A DNA stretch of 64,000 bases from the NCBI GenBank assembly GCA_030681795.1, contig JAUXRG010000106.1, forward strand, positions 1 through 64,000, given 5' to 3'. This DNA comes from Rubrivivax sp. GTDB lineage: Bacteria; Pseudomonadota; Gammaproteobacteria; Burkholderiales; Burkholderiaceae_C. Shown one piece after another: positions 9,121 through 18,816 of the stretch (within the stretch, counting starts at the first letter, position 1; each line of letters opens with the position of its first letter). Under the pieces are notes generated by a model, which worked only from the letters and a program-made list of their open reading frames with translations, was not told the origin of the DNA and made no database searches. The translations under genes were made by a program, and so were the position numbers.

Positions 9121-9444
9121 TCAGCGGACGAGCTTGTCGAGCTTGTCCTTGACGTCCTTCCAGTCGTCGGCATCGGGCGGCGGCGCCTTGCGCTTGGTGA
9201 TGCTGGGCCAATTCTTCGTGAGCTCGGCGTTGAGCTTGATGAATTGCAGCTGGTCGTTGGGCACGTCTTCTTCGGGCAGGATGGCATTCACCGGGCATTC
9301 CGGAATGCACACCGCACAGTCGATGCATTCATCGGGGTCGATGACGAGCATGTTCGGCCCCTCGCGAAAACAGTCCACGGGGCAGACATCGACGCAATCC
9401 GTGTACTTGCAGCGGATGCACGATTCGAGAACGACATGGGTCAT
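9121..9444 (-). CDS. fdxA: seven-iron ferredoxin (FdxA type)
   Basis: This 107-aa electron carrier has an N-terminal Cys pattern (Cys9, 12, 17, 21, 25 in [20 protein letters not shown]) and a second ferredoxin motif [16 protein letters not shown]. That matches the [3Fe-4S]/[4Fe-4S] ferredoxins of the Azotobacter FdI type, whose Cys spacing it shares. The C-terminal about 40 residues ([20 protein letters not shown]) are also typical. The ATG at 9444 (MTHVVLESC) fits the family; longer in-frame starts only add a low-complexity stretch. It is monocistronic with its own terminator. Confidence 0.92.
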   Translation of the reverse strand: MTHVVLESCIRCKYTDCVDVCPVDCFREGPNMLVIDPDECIDCAVCIPECPVNAILPEEDVPNDQLQFIKLNAELTKNWPSITKRKAPPPDADDWKDVKDKLDKLVR

Positions 9445-9590
9445 GGAAAAGGGCTCGGTTGGAGAGGGACGCGCCAGCGGGGGCATGCCGCTGGCCCGCA
9501 CCAGCTCTGCATTTTACGGCGCCGCCTGCCTGGCCATTGCCGTGGCCGGCTTTAGAGGGGGGGCTGGCGCGCTCCATAGAATCCGCCGCC

Positions 9591-10544
9591 ATGACGACGC
9601 ACAGGTTCGCTTCCCGCCCATCCAGCCAATGGCGGCGCTTGCTGCTGCTTGGATTGGCGGCCTTGCTGGGCGCCTGCCAGTCCCTGCCGCCCACCGCCCC
9701 GACATCGCCCGCGGTCACCGCGCCGCCCGAGCCGCAGTTGACCACCCCGCCGCCCAAGCCACCGCCGAGGCTTCCACGCATCGGCCTCGCGCTGGGCGGG
9801 GGTGCCGCCCGCGGCTTCGCCCACATCGGCGTGATTCAGGTGCTGGAAGAGTCCGGCATCAAGCCCGACCTGGTGGTGGGTACCTCGGCCGGCAGCCTGG
9901 TGGCGGCGATGTACGCGTCGGGCAAGAGCGGGCATGAAATGGCGGGCCTGGCGCAGACCATGGACGAGGGCATGCTCACCGACTGGTCCTTCCCCGCGCG
10001 TGGGCTGATCCGCGGCGAGGCGCTGGCGCGCTATGCGCGCGAGCAGACGGGTGGCCGCAGCATCGAACAGATGAAGATGCCGCTGGGCATCGTGGCCACC
10101 GACCTGGACAGCGGCGCGCCCATCCTCTTCCAACGCGGCGACACCGGGGCGGCGGTGCGGGCGTCGAGTGCCGTGCCGGCCGTCTTTCAGCCGGTCCTCA
10201 TCGGCACTCGCGAATATGTGGACGGCGGTCTGGTGTCTCCGGTGCCGGTGCGCTTCGCGCGCCAGATGGGCGCCGAGATGGTGATCGCGATCGACATTTC
10301 TTCCCCGCCCGACGGCAATGCGACCTCCGACGTGATGAAGATGCTGCTGCAGACCTTCTCGATCATGGGGCGAAGCATCAACCAGTTCGAGCTGAAGGAT
10401 GCCGACGTGGTGTTGCGGCCGGCCATGGCCGGGGTCTCGAGCGCCGACTTCGCTGCGCGGATGAAGGCCATCCAGGCGGGCCGCGACGTGGCCTTGAAGC
10501 TGCTGCCCGAGCTGAAAGCCAAGATCGCCGCCTTGATGCGGTAG
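9591..10544 (+). CDS. patatin-like phospholipase, lipoprotein
   Basis: This 317-aa protein begins with a lipoprotein signal (LLLLGLAALLGAC, lipobox LGAC, Cys29) and a proline-rich linker, so it is probably anchored to the outer-membrane inner leaflet. The patatin domain follows: oxyanion loop GLALGGGAARGFAHIG, nucleophile elbow GTSAGS, and the Asp of the Ser-Asp dyad in YVDGGLVSPVPV. It resembles the RssA/YchK group of bacterial patatins. Substrate is unknown; lipid acyl hydrolysis is inferred from the catalytic motifs. The ATG at 9591 is the only start that keeps the lipoprotein signal at the N-terminus. Confidence 0.88.
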   Translation: MTTHRFASRPSSQWRRLLLLGLAALLGACQSLPPTAPTSPAVTAPPEPQLTTPPPKPPPRLPRIGLALGGGAARGFAHIGVIQVLEESGIKPDLVVGTSAGSLVAAMYASGKSGHEMAGLAQTMDEGMLTDWSFPARGLIRGEALARYAREQTGGRSIEQMKMPLGIVATDLDSGAPILFQRGDTGAAVRASSAVPAVFQPVLIGTREYVDGGLVSPVPVRFARQMGAEMVIAIDISSPPDGNATSDVMKMLLQTFSIMGRSINQFELKDADVVLRPAMAGVSSADFAARMKAIQAGRDVALKLLPELKAKIAALMR

Positions 10545-10576
10545 CTGCAGTCCGGAAGGTGGCACCGCAAAAGAAG

Positions 10577-10600
10577 CGGCCCGGTCTTGCGACCGGGCCG
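10577..10600 (-). terminator. terminator hairpin between the patatin and phasin genes
   Basis: The 10-bp perfect stem CGGCCCGGTC-TTGC-GACCGGGCCG lies 32 bp after the patatin stop. Read on the minus strand it is followed by CTTCTTTTG, so it fits best as the end of the phasin transcript, and could serve both. Confidence 0.6.
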
Positions 10601-10713
10601 AATAAGGACAACCTTCCACACGAGGGGCCCCAGGCGTGAGCCAAGGGCCTTGTGGTGGAGCCCGCGGCGGCGGAAAAGTTCCGCCGCGCGAGGGCCCGCG
10701 CGGACTACGCGGA

Positions 10714-11268
10714 CTACGCGGCCTTCTTGCCCTTGGCAGCGGTCTGCGTGGCCTTGACGGCGGTCTGGGTCATCGTCTGGAAGTTGGCTTCGGCCACTTC
10801 GGTGGCTTGCTTGGCCGCCTTTTGCACGCTCTCGAAGGCGTTGTTCGCGGCAGCAACGGCCGACTTGACCAGCGCCACGGCGCCCTCGGTGCCGGCCGGC
10901 GCGTTCTTCACGGCGCTGTCGACCAGGGAGAGGACCTTCTTCTGGCCATCGGCCATGGTGGACTCGGCCAGCTTGGTGACTTCGGCGTTGGCGCCGACCA
11001 GGATGTCATAGACATGGCGGTTGTAGGCGGCGGCCTTCTCGGCGGCGGGCTGCAGCAAGCTCGTCTGCAGGGTCAACAGCTCTTGCGCGTCCTTGATCGA
11101 TAGCGCCGCTTGCACGGTCTCGGTGGCTTCGGCCAGCGAGGTCCTGGCGACCTGGAGGTTCAGCTCGACCAGCTTCTCCATGCTTTCGAAAGCCTTGTGG
11201 GTCAGGCCAAACATCGTTTCGATGCCGGCTCTTTGGGCAGCGACCATTTGTTCAGGGGTAAGGTTCAT
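10714..11268 (-). CDS. phaP: phasin (PHA granule-associated protein)
   Basis: This 184-aa protein coats polyhydroxyalkanoate granules and limits their size. The N-terminus MNLTPEQMVAAQRAGIETMFGLTHKAFESMEKLVELNLQ is the standard start of the betaproteobacterial Phasin_2 family. The rest is amphipathic helix, ending in an Ala/Lys-rich tail (TAVKATQTAAKGKKAA). The ATG at 11268 follows GGAGTTACCCC. A promoter (11349-11376) and two TGC-rich palindromes lie upstream. No PHA synthase gene is in the window. Confidence 0.9.
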   Translation of the reverse strand: MNLTPEQMVAAQRAGIETMFGLTHKAFESMEKLVELNLQVARTSLAEATETVQAALSIKDAQELLTLQTSLLQPAAEKAAAYNRHVYDILVGANAEVTKLAESTMADGQKKVLSLVDSAVKNAPAGTEGAVALVKSAVAAANNAFESVQKAAKQATEVAEANFQTMTQTAVKATQTAAKGKKAA

Positions 11269-11324
11269 GGGGTAACTCCAGTGGGGATAAGGATCGGGGA
11301 ACCTGCCGCGCTGCTCAAACTTGA

Positions 11325-11338
11325 TTGCTGCGCTGCAA
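11325..11338. promoter_or_regulatory. TGC-rich palindrome just downstream of the phaP start site (candidate PhaR operator)
   Basis: TTGC-N6-GCAA (TTGCTGCGCTGCAA), a few bases downstream of the predicted transcription start. PhaR repressors of PHA genes bind TGC-rich palindromes; the assignment is inferred. Confidence 0.4.
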
Positions 11339-11348
11339 CATGAACGGA

Positions 11349-11376
11349 AGTATAGAGGCCTCCCGGTTCGATGCAA
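11349..11376 (-). promoter_or_regulatory. sigma-70-type promoter of phaP
   Basis: On the minus strand, TTGCAT (11376-11371), a 16-bp spacer, and TATACT (11354-11349). It lies about 80 bp upstream of the phasin start codon. Confidence 0.55.
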
Positions 11377-11384
11377 GCCTTATT

Positions 11385-11399
11385 TGCTGCGCCGCAGCA
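11385..11399. promoter_or_regulatory. perfect 15-bp palindrome upstream of the phaP promoter (candidate PhaR site)
   Basis: TGCTGCG-C-CGCAGCA. It contains CTGC-N3-GCAG, the form reported for PhaR of Paracoccus as I recall it. It lies directly upstream of the -35 element. Confidence 0.45.
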
Positions 11400-11483
11400 T
11401 TCTAGGGGGTGACTTCTAAAGGCCGAGCGCCACCAGCCCGGCGAGGGCGCGTAGGCCGGCCCGGCGATGGAAGAATGCAACCC

Positions 11484-11927
11484 ATGAACACCCGCTCGCA
11501 GCCGCTGCTTCGCTGCCACTTCCCGCGCTGGCAGTCCATCAGCACGCGCTGGATGGACAACGACGTCTACGGCCACCTCAACAACGTCGTCTACTACAGC
11601 CTCTTCGACACGGCGGTGAACCGCTACCTCATCGAGGCCGGCGCGCTGGACATCCACCAGGGCCAGGTCATCGGGCTCGTCGTGCACACGCAGTGCCACT
11701 ACTTCGAGCCGCTGGCGTTTCCGCAGCCCGTGCAGGCCGGGCTGCGCGTGCTGCACCTGGGCCGCTCCAGCGTGCGCTACCAGCTCGGCCTGTTCGCCGA
11801 GGGCGCGATGCTCGCCGCTGCCGTGGGCGAGTTCGTGCATGTCTATGTGGACCGCGAAACCCGCCGCCCCGTGGTCCTGCCCGAATCGCTGCGCCAGGCT
11901 CTCCAACCCCTGCAACACACCGATTGA
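11484..11927 (+). CDS. acyl-CoA thioesterase, hot-dog fold (YbgC/4HBT type)
   Basis: This 147-aa protein has the 4HBT signature around the catalytic Asp: ISTRWMDNDVYGHLNNVVYYSLFDTAVNRYL, in which an Asp near RWMDNDVYGHLNN is the usual nucleophile or base. It hydrolyses an acyl-CoA; chain length cannot be told. The ATG at 11484 (MNTRSQP) or 11475 (MQPMNT) are both possible. The nitroreductase gene follows after 6 bp, so the two are probably co-transcribed. Confidence 0.85.
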   Translation: MNTRSQPLLRCHFPRWQSISTRWMDNDVYGHLNNVVYYSLFDTAVNRYLIEAGALDIHQGQVIGLVVHTQCHYFEPLAFPQPVQAGLRVLHLGRSSVRYQLGLFAEGAMLAAAVGEFVHVYVDRETRRPVVLPESLRQALQPLQHTD

Positions 11928-11933
11928 ACGCCG

Positions 11934-12632
11934 ATGGACCCGAACCCCCAGAACATTGCCGCGGTCGACGCCGCGATCACCTCGCGCCGTTCGATCCGCG
12001 CCTTCCTGCCCACGCCCGTGGCGCGCGAGACGCTCGAAGACATCTTCACCGTGGCGGCGCGCGCGCCCTCGGGGACGAATACGCAGCCCTGGAAGGTGCA
12101 TGTGCTCACCGGCGCGGCCAAGCAAGCGCTCTCGCGCGAGATTCGCACTGCCTTTGACGACCCCGTGGAGCGCGCGCGGCACACCGAGGAATACGCCTAC
12201 TACCCGCTCGAGTGGAGCGGCCCGTATATCGACCGCCGGCGCAAGGTGGGTTGGGATCTCTATGCGCTGCTGGGCATAGGCAAGACCGACAAGGCGCGCA
12301 TGCACGAACAGCACGCACGCAACTACGACTTCTTTGGCGCACCGGTGGGTCTGATCTTCACCATCGACCGCGTCATGCAGCAGGGCAGCTGGCTCGACTA
12401 CGGCATGTTCCTGCAAAACGTCATGATCGCAGCGCGTGCGCGAGGTCTGGACACCTGCCCGCAGGCGGCGTTCACGCAGTTCCACCGCATCATCGAGCGC
12501 CATCTCGGGCTGGCCGCGAGCGAGATCGTGGTCTGCGGTATGTCGCTGGGCCACGCCGATCCGCAGGCCGTCGAGAACTCGCTGGTTACCGAGCGCGAGC
12601 CGGTGTCTGCTTTTGTCCGCTTCATCGAATAG
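11934..12632 (+). CDS. nitroreductase family flavoprotein
   Basis: This 232-aa FMN-dependent oxidoreductase has the N-terminal motif AAITSRRSIRAFLPTPVARETLEDIFTVAARAPSGTNTQPW, with the Arg-Arg-Ser FMN-phosphate site and the SGTNTQPW loop. Other motifs are YDFFGAPVGLIFTID in the middle and MSLGHADPQAVEN near the C-terminus, all typical of the family. It would reduce nitroaromatics or quinones with NAD(P)H; the natural substrate is unknown. It starts 6 bp after the thioesterase stop and 28 bp before rmuC. Confidence 0.87.
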   Translation: MDPNPQNIAAVDAAITSRRSIRAFLPTPVARETLEDIFTVAARAPSGTNTQPWKVHVLTGAAKQALSREIRTAFDDPVERARHTEEYAYYPLEWSGPYIDRRRKVGWDLYALLGIGKTDKARMHEQHARNYDFFGAPVGLIFTIDRVMQQGSWLDYGMFLQNVMIAARARGLDTCPQAAFTQFHRIIERHLGLAASEIVVCGMSLGHADPQAVENSLVTEREPVSAFVRFIE

Positions 12633-12660
12633 TCTGCGAAGGGCCTGAGACAATCCGCTC

Positions 12661-14007
12661 ATGCCTGACTGGATCGTCCCGGCGCTGCTCGCGCTGAACC
12701 TGCTGCTGTTGCTGTACCTCGCGCTGCGGCGCAATGCAGACCACGCCGCCGAGCGCATCGACAGGCTGGAGCGCGAGCTGCGTGACGAACTCGGCCGCCA
12801 GGGCCAGACCTCGCGCGCCGACCTCGGCACCTTCCAGCAGATGCTGCTCGCACAGAGCGGCGACGTGGCGCGCACGCAGAACGAGCAGATCGATTCCTTC
12901 CGCGGCCAGCTCGTGATGACGCAGCAGCAAAGCGAAGCCGCATTGCGGCGCTTCAGCGACACCCTGACCGAGCAGCTGCGGCTGCTCTCCGAGGCCAACG
13001 AGCGGCGGCTCAACGAGGTGCGCCAGACGGTGGACACCCGGCTGGCCGCGCTGCAGGAAGGCAACGAGAAGAAGCTCGACCAGATGCGCGCCACGGTGGA
13101 CGAAAAGCTGCAGGCCACGCTGGAGCAGCGCTTGGGCGAGAGCTTCAAGCAGGTGGCCGACCGGCTGGAGCAGGTGCACAAGGGCCTGGGCGAGATGCAG
13201 ACCCTGGCGCGCGATGTGGGCGCGCTCAACCGCGTGCTGACCAACGTGAAGACGCGCGGCGTATTCGGCGAGGTGCAGCTCGCGGCCCTGCTCGAGCAGG
13301 TATTCACGCCCCAGCAGTACGCCAGCAACGTGGCCACCGTGCCGGGCAGCAGCGAGCGCGTGGAGTTCGCCATCCGCCTGCCGGGCAAAGGCGGCCCGCA
13401 GGCTGAAGGTGTACCGCTGTGGTTGCCCATCGACGCCAAGTTCCCGCGCGAGGATTACGAACGGTTGCTCGACGCCAGCGAGCGCGCCGATGCGCCGGCC
13501 ATGGAGGCCGCAGGCAAGGCCATCGAGGTGCGCCTGCGGCTGGAGGCACGCAGCATCCGCGACAAATATGTGTCGCCCCCGCACACGACCGATTTCGCGA
13601 TCCTCTTCGTGCCCACCGAAGGCCTGTACGCCGAGGCCTTGCGTCGCCCCGGCCTGGCCGAGGCCCTGCAGCGCGAGTTCAAGGTCATGCTGGCCGGGCC
13701 GACCACGCTGCTGGCGCTGCTCAACAGCCTGCAGATGGGATTCCGCACGCTGGCGCTGGAGCAGCGCTCGGCCGAAGTGTGGGAAGTGCTGGGCGCAGTG
13801 AAGACCGAGTTCGGCAAGTTCGGCGACGTGCTGGCCAAGACGCGCAAGAAGCTGCAGGAAGCGAGCAACACCATCGACGACGCCGAGGTGCGCACGCGTG
13901 CCATGGCGCGCCAGCTGCGCGGTGTGGAGTCGCTGCCGGAGGAGCGGGCGGCGCAGTTGTTGCCGGGCCTGGGTGCGGCGGGCACGGAGGACGAACCGGG
14001 TGCATGA
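12661..14007 (+). CDS. rmuC: DNA recombination protein RmuC
   Basis: This 448-aa protein has an N-terminal membrane segment (PALLALNLLLLLYLAL), a long coiled coil to about residue 200 (RIDRLERELRDELGR..., QMRATVDEKLQATLEQRLGESFKQVADRLEQV), and then the RmuC nuclease-like core (RGVFGEVQLAALLEQVFTPQQYASN, PIDAKFPREDYERLLDA, DFAILFVPTEGLYAEALR). RmuC limits DNA inversion and rearrangement; the exact activity is unproven. Its end overlaps the following MFS gene by 8 bp. Confidence 0.92.
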   Translation: MPDWIVPALLALNLLLLLYLALRRNADHAAERIDRLERELRDELGRQGQTSRADLGTFQQMLLAQSGDVARTQNEQIDSFRGQLVMTQQQSEAALRRFSDTLTEQLRLLSEANERRLNEVRQTVDTRLAALQEGNEKKLDQMRATVDEKLQATLEQRLGESFKQVADRLEQVHKGLGEMQTLARDVGALNRVLTNVKTRGVFGEVQLAALLEQVFTPQQYASNVATVPGSSERVEFAIRLPGKGGPQAEGVPLWLPIDAKFPREDYERLLDASERADAPAMEAAGKAIEVRLRLEARSIRDKYVSPPHTTDFAILFVPTEGLYAEALRRPGLAEALQREFKVMLAGPTTLLALLNSLQMGFRTLALEQRSAEVWEVLGAVKTEFGKFGDVLAKTRKKLQEASNTIDDAEVRTRAMARQLRGVESLPEERAAQLLPGLGAAGTEDEPGA

Positions 14008-15199
14008 GGCGGCGCCGGGTGCAGGGTCAGGCCGGGTGCTGGTGGCCCTGATTGCGGGCCAGCTGGGCATGCATTCGGCGATGGCCGGCCTGCGCATGGC
14101 CGCGCCGCTGCAAGCCTTGCGCGAAGGGCACAGCGCCTGGTCGGTGGGCATGCTGCTGGCGCTCTTCGCCACCGCGCCGGTGCTCACGGCACTGCACGCG
14201 GGCCGGTTGGCCGATCGGCTGGGCTACCACCGCCCGGTGCATCTGGCCGCGGCGATCACCGCGACGGGCTGCCTGCTGGCGCTGCTCTCGACCTTCGTGG
14301 CCGCGCCCTGGCATTTCGCGCTGCTTTGCCTGGCCGCACTGGCCACGGGCGGCGGCGCCAACACCGGCATGCTGACGATCCAGCGCACGGCCGGTGTGGC
14401 CGCGCGCGACAGCACCGAGCGCGTGCGCGTCTTCAGCTGGCTGGGCATCGCGCCGTCGTTTTCCAACGTGGTCGGGCCGGTGGGCGCGGGCTTCATGATC
14501 GACGCTTTCGGGTTCCGCGCCGCCTACGTCTTCCTGCTGCTGCTGCCGCTGGTCACGCTGGTGTCGGCGCGCATGGTGCCGCGCCTGCTGTCGCGCTCGG
14601 GGGCGGCGGGCCCAGCCCCCGAAGTGCCGGGCCGCACGGCCTGGGACCTGCTGCGCTCGCCCGGCCTCAAGCGCTTGCTGGTCGTGAACTGGCTGCTCTC
14701 GATGTGCTGGGACGTCCACACCTTCGCCGTGCCGGTGCTCGGGCATGAGCGTGGCTTCAGCGCCGGCACCATTGGCCTGATCCTGGGCACCTTCACGCTC
14801 ACGGTCACCGGCGTGCGCCTGGTCATCCCCTGGGTGGCGCACCTGCTGAGCGAACTCACGGTGCTGCGCACGGCGATGGTCGCCACCGGCGTGGTCTTCG
14901 CGCTCTATCCCCTGGCACCGAATGCCTTGTGGATGGGCTGTTGCGCCGCGCTGCTGGGCGTCACCATGGGCAGCGTGCAGCCGATGGTGATGTCGATGCT
15001 GCACCACATCACGCCCGACCAGCGCCACGGCGAGGCCCTGGCCTTGCGATCGATGGCGATCAACGCCTCGAGCACGCTGATGCCTCTGATCTTCGGTGCC
15101 ACCGGCACGCTGGTGGGCGCGGCCGCGCTGTTCTGGGTGGTGGGCGGCGCGGTGGGCGCCGGTTCCTGGCTGGCGCGGCGGCTCAGCGCCCCTGGTTGA
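14000..15199 (+). CDS. MFS transporter
   Basis: This 399-aa protein has about 12 hydrophobic segments and the MFS motif-A loop DRLGYH after the second helix (GRLADRLGYHRPVHL). It is a single-polypeptide membrane exporter or importer; the substrate cannot be told. The GTG at 14000 is preferred because GGAGG (13986-13990) stands 9 bp upstream and the reading overlaps the rmuC stop by 8 bp, a usual translational-coupling geometry. It converges with the DUF4124 gene (stop to stop 21 bp). Confidence 0.83.
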   Translation: MHEAAPGAGSGRVLVALIAGQLGMHSAMAGLRMAAPLQALREGHSAWSVGMLLALFATAPVLTALHAGRLADRLGYHRPVHLAAAITATGCLLALLSTFVAAPWHFALLCLAALATGGGANTGMLTIQRTAGVAARDSTERVRVFSWLGIAPSFSNVVGPVGAGFMIDAFGFRAAYVFLLLLPLVTLVSARMVPRLLSRSGAAGPAPEVPGRTAWDLLRSPGLKRLLVVNWLLSMCWDVHTFAVPVLGHERGFSAGTIGLILGTFTLTVTGVRLVIPWVAHLLSELTVLRTAMVATGVVFALYPLAPNALWMGCCAALLGVTMGSVQPMVMSMLHHITPDQRHGEALALRSMAINASSTLMPLIFGATGTLVGAAALFWVVGGAVGAGSWLARRLSAPG

Positions 15200-15220
15200 G
15201 CGCGCGCGGCCCGGTGGGGG

Positions 15221-15829
15221 CTAGAAACGCACGCCGCCGGTCGGCGCGGGTTCGACCGGGCGCGGCTCGGCGGGGGCTGGCGCAGGTGCGGCGGCGCGTG
15301 CCGGTGGCGCGCGCTCGGCCAAGGGCGTGGGCACCGTCTGCGGCCAGTCACGCGGCAATCTGGATTCACGCGGGTAGCCTGCGGCGTCGAGGTACGAGGT
15401 CCAGTCGGTTTCGGAGAATCCGCGCAGCTGCTGCGGCCCGATCGCCAGTGCCGGGACGGTGCGGCCACCCACGATGCGCTCCAGCGCCTGGGCGTCTTCC
15501 TCGCCGAGGATGCGCCGCTCGGCGTACGGGATCCCGCGCTGCTGCAGCAGGCGCCGGCCGTTGTCGCAGGGCGGGCAATCGGGCGCGGCGTACAGGGTGA
15601 CGGGGTAGCGCTGCGCGGCCTGGCGCAGCTCGATCGGCAGACCGGCCTCGGGCGCCGCCGGTGCCGCATTGCGGCCCATCTGCGTGACGCGTGCCGAGCC
15701 CTCGGTGGGCGGCCGGTCGGTGTAGGTGACGCTGCCATCGGGGTGCACGATCTTGTACTGCGCCAAGGCAGCGCAGGCGGGCCAGGCCAGGAGCACAGCG
15801 GCCAGGGTACGTACGAGCATCGGTTTCAT
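15221..15829 (-). CDS. exported DUF4124 / glutaredoxin-like protein
   Basis: This 202-aa protein has a signal peptide (MKPMLVRTLAAVLLAWPACAALA), then a DUF4124 motif (QYKIVHPDGSVTYTDRPP), then a glutaredoxin-like domain with a CxxC site (LYAAPDCPPCDNGRRLLQQRGIPY, then GGRTVPALAIG with the cis-Pro loop). The C-terminus is a Pro/Ala-rich tail. It is probably a periplasmic thiol-disulfide protein; partner unknown. It starts 65 bp downstream of prlC and may be the last gene of that operon. Confidence 0.82.
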   Translation of the reverse strand: MKPMLVRTLAAVLLAWPACAALAQYKIVHPDGSVTYTDRPPTEGSARVTQMGRNAAPAAPEAGLPIELRQAAQRYPVTLYAAPDCPPCDNGRRLLQQRGIPYAERRILGEEDAQALERIVGGRTVPALAIGPQQLRGFSETDWTSYLDAAGYPRESRLPRDWPQTVPTPLAERAPPARAAAPAPAPAEPRPVEPAPTGGVRF

Positions 15830-15894
15830 GGCGGATACCGCGGTCAGGCAGGCAGGGGGCGGAGCCTGGAATCTAGCCCAGCGGCCGCGCGCGC

Positions 15895-17910
15895 TCAAGC
15901 CAGGCCCAGGTGGTGCAACAACGCATCCAGGCGGGGCTCGCGGCCGCGGAAGGCACGAAAACTCTCCAGCGCCGGGCGGCTGCCGCCCACCTCGAGGATG
16001 TGCTGGCGGAAGCGTTCGCCGGTGGGGGCATCGAAGACGCCGGCTTCCTCGAACGCGCCGTAGGCATCGGCCGAGAGCACCTCGGCCCAGGCATAGCCGT
16101 AGTACCCCGCCGCATAGCCGCCGTCGAAGAGGTGGCCGAAGCTGTGCGGGTAGCGCACGAAGGGCGGGGCCCGCACGGGCTGGATCTCGGCATTGACTTC
16201 GTCGCAGAGCGCCTGCGCGCGCGTCGCGGCACCGGGCTCGGAATGCAGCCGCATGTCGAAGAGAGCGAATTCGCACTGCCGCAGCAGGCGCAGGCCGCCC
16301 TGGAAATGGCGCGCGGCCACCATGCGATCGAACAACTCCCGAGGCAAGGGCTGGCCGGTCTGGACGTGGCAGGTCAGGCGTTGAAGGACCTCCCATTCCC
16401 AGCAGAAGTTCTCCATGAACTGGCTGGGCAACTCGATGGCATCGCCCTCCACGCCCGAAATGCCGGCGACGGCCAGCTCGTCGACCTGCGTGAGCATGTG
16501 GTGCAGGCCATGGCCGAACTCGTGGAAGAGGGTGATGACCTCGTCGTGCGTGAGCAAGGCCGGCTGCTCGCCCACCGGGGGCGCGAAGTTGCAGACCAGG
16601 TGCGCCACGGGCAACTGCAGCCCGCCTTCAGGGCGGCGCCAGCGCGAGCGGCTGTCGTCCATCCAGGCGCCGGATTGCTTGCCCGCGCGGGCATAGGGGT
16701 CGAGGTAGAAGGCGGCCAGCGGTTCAGCGCCGCGCCAGACGCGGAAGAAGCGCACGCTCGCGTGCCACACCGGGGCTTCGTCCTGACGAATGGTCACGCC
16801 GAACAGAGTCTCCACGAGACGGAACATGCCGGCCAGCACATGAGGCTCGGTGAAATACTGCTTCACCTCCTGGGTGCTGAAGGCGTAGCGGGCCTGCTTG
16901 AGCTTTTCGCTGGCGTAGGGGCGGTCCCAGCTTTGCAGGTCGGGCAGGCCGAGCTCGCCGGCTGCGAACTGGTTCAGCTCGGCCAGTTCGCGCTCGGCGA
17001 AGGGTCGTGCGCGCCGGGACAGGTCGCGCACGAAGGCCAGCACCTCGTCGGGCGAGCCCGCCATCTTGGGCACCAGGGCCAGGTGCGCATAGGTCGGGTG
17101 GGCCAGCAGCGCGGCTTCCTCCTGGCGCAGCTCGAGCAGCTCGCGAATCAGCGCCGAGTTGTCGAGCTCGGGCGGGCCGAACTCGCTGGCGCGCGTGTGG
17201 TAGGCGCGGAACAGCGCTTCGCGCAGGGGTCTGTGGCTCGCGAACTGCATCACCGGCACGTAGCAGGGGGCCTGCAGGGTGAGCTGGAAGTCAGGCAGGC
17301 CCGCGGCCTCGGCGGTGCGGCGTGCCGCCTGGCGCACGTCGTCCGGCACGCCCGCCAGGTCGGCCTCGGTGGCCGGCAAAGCGAAGGCATCGGTGGCATC
17401 GAGCACGTGCAGGCCGAACTGCTGGGAGAGGGCTCCCGCGCGGTCCTGGATGGCCGCGTAGCGTTCCCGCGCCGCGCCTTGCAGATCGGCGCCGCCGAGC
17501 ACGAAATCGCGCAGCGCGTCGGCCAGGGCCTTTTGCCGCTGTGGGCCGAGGGTGGCTGCCGCGGGGCTGGCGGCCACCGCCTTGTATTTGGCGTACAGGC
17601 GCGCGTCCGACCCCAGCCGGGTGGTGAAGTCGATGATGCGCGGCAGGTTCCCGGCGTGCGCCGCGCGCAGCTCGGGCGTATCGACGACGGCCTGCAGGTG
17701 GCTGACATGGCCCCAGGCGCGGCCCAGCCGCTCGACCGGCACGTCCAGCAGCAAGGACAGCGCGTCGTAGTCGGCCGGCACATCGGGGCCGACAGCGCGT
17801 TCCAGCGCGGCCTCGGCGGCGGCCAGCAGCGCGTCGATGGCCGGCGTGACATGCTCGGGGCGGATCGCCTCGAACGCTGGCGCGTCGGCCGTCTGCAGCA
17901 AGGGGTTCAT
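15895..17910 (-). CDS. prlC: oligopeptidase A (M3 metallopeptidase)
   Basis: This 671-aa cytoplasmic zinc endopeptidase degrades short peptides, including cleaved signal peptides. The zinc site [11 protein letters not shown] and the downstream Glu region ([22 protein letters not shown]) are complete, and the N-terminus [26 protein letters not shown] is that of the family. Its ATG overlaps the folD stop by 4 bp (ATGA), implying translational coupling. Confidence 0.94.
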   Translation of the reverse strand: MNPLLQTADAPAFEAIRPEHVTPAIDALLAAAEAALERAVGPDVPADYDALSLLLDVPVERLGRAWGHVSHLQAVVDTPELRAAHAGNLPRIIDFTTRLGSDARLYAKYKAVAASPAAATLGPQRQKALADALRDFVLGGADLQGAARERYAAIQDRAGALSQQFGLHVLDATDAFALPATEADLAGVPDDVRQAARRTAEAAGLPDFQLTLQAPCYVPVMQFASHRPLREALFRAYHTRASEFGPPELDNSALIRELLELRQEEAALLAHPTYAHLALVPKMAGSPDEVLAFVRDLSRRARPFAERELAELNQFAAGELGLPDLQSWDRPYASEKLKQARYAFSTQEVKQYFTEPHVLAGMFRLVETLFGVTIRQDEAPVWHASVRFFRVWRGAEPLAAFYLDPYARAGKQSGAWMDDSRSRWRRPEGGLQLPVAHLVCNFAPPVGEQPALLTHDEVITLFHEFGHGLHHMLTQVDELAVAGISGVEGDAIELPSQFMENFCWEWEVLQRLTCHVQTGQPLPRELFDRMVAARHFQGGLRLLRQCEFALFDMRLHSEPGAATRAQALCDEVNAEIQPVRAPPFVRYPHSFGHLFDGGYAAGYYGYAWAEVLSADAYGAFEEAGVFDAPTGERFRQHILEVGGSRPALESFRAFRGREPRLDALLHHLGLA

Positions 17911-18755
17911 TGCACCGCCTCGGCGGCCTGCAGCGTATTGACGAGCAGCATCGTGATCGTCATCGGCCCGACACCACCGGGCACCGGTGTGATCCAGCCG
18001 GCCACTTCGCGCACGCCGGCGAAGTCCACGTCGCCGCAGAGCTTGCCCTCGTCGTTGCGGTTCATGCCGACGTCGATGACGATGGCGCCGGGCTTGACCA
18101 TCGCGGCCGTCACCGTGTGGCGGCGGCCCACGGCGGCCACCACCACGTCGGCCTGGCGCGTGAACTGCGCCAGGTCGGGCGTGCCGCTGTGGCACACGGT
18201 GACCGTGGCGTTGGCCTGCAGCAGCAGCAGGGCCATGGGTTTGCCCACCGTATTGCTGCGGCCGATCACCACGGCGTGCTTGCCTTTGAGATTGACGCCC
18301 GTGCTTTCGATCATCTTCATGCAACCGTAGGGCGTGGCGGGGCGCAGGCCGCTCAATCCGGTCATCAGCGCGCCGGCGGAGTGCACCGAAAATCCGTCCA
18401 CGTCCTTGGCCGTGGCGATGGCCGCGATGACCTTGTGCGGATCGATGTGTCGCGGCAGTGGCATCTGCACCAGGATGCCGTGGATCGCCGGGTCGGCGTT
18501 GAGCGCCGCAATGCGGGCCAGCAGTTCGGACTCGGGCAGCGTGGCGTCGTATTTCTCCAGCACCGAGTGCAGGCCATGCTCCTGGCAGGCCTTGACCTTG
18601 TTGCGCACATACACGGCGCTGGCCGGGTCGTCGCCGACGAGGATGACCGCCAGGCCGGGGACGGTGCCTCGCGCGGCCAATGCGGCGGCGCGCGTGGCGA
18701 CCTCGGCGCGGATCTGCTTGGAGAGGGCGACACCGTCGATGATCTGGGCGGTCAT
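17907..18755 (-). CDS. folD: bifunctional methylenetetrahydrofolate dehydrogenase / methenyltetrahydrofolate cyclohydrolase
   Basis: This 282-aa protein interconverts 5,10-methylene-, methenyl- and 10-formyl-tetrahydrofolate with NADP. Motifs are [23 protein letters not shown] with the catalytic Lys, [12 protein letters not shown], and the dinucleotide-binding [18 protein letters not shown], plus [16 protein letters not shown] at the C-terminus. Length matches E. coli FolD. It lies 61 bp after the response-regulator gene and overlaps prlC by 4 bp. Confidence 0.96.
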   Translation of the reverse strand: MTAQIIDGVALSKQIRAEVATRAAALAARGTVPGLAVILVGDDPASAVYVRNKVKACQEHGLHSVLEKYDATLPESELLARIAALNADPAIHGILVQMPLPRHIDPHKVIAAIATAKDVDGFSVHSAGALMTGLSGLRPATPYGCMKMIESTGVNLKGKHAVVIGRSNTVGKPMALLLLQANATVTVCHSGTPDLAQFTRQADVVVAAVGRRHTVTAAMVKPGAIVIDVGMNRNDEGKLCGDVDFAGVREVAGWITPVPGGVGPMTITMLLVNTLQAAEAVQ

Positions 18756-18816
18756 GGTGATTCCTGCAAACGAGCGAGGCCGCGTGTCGCGGCCTCGTCG
18801 GGATGGTGAGGGACGT

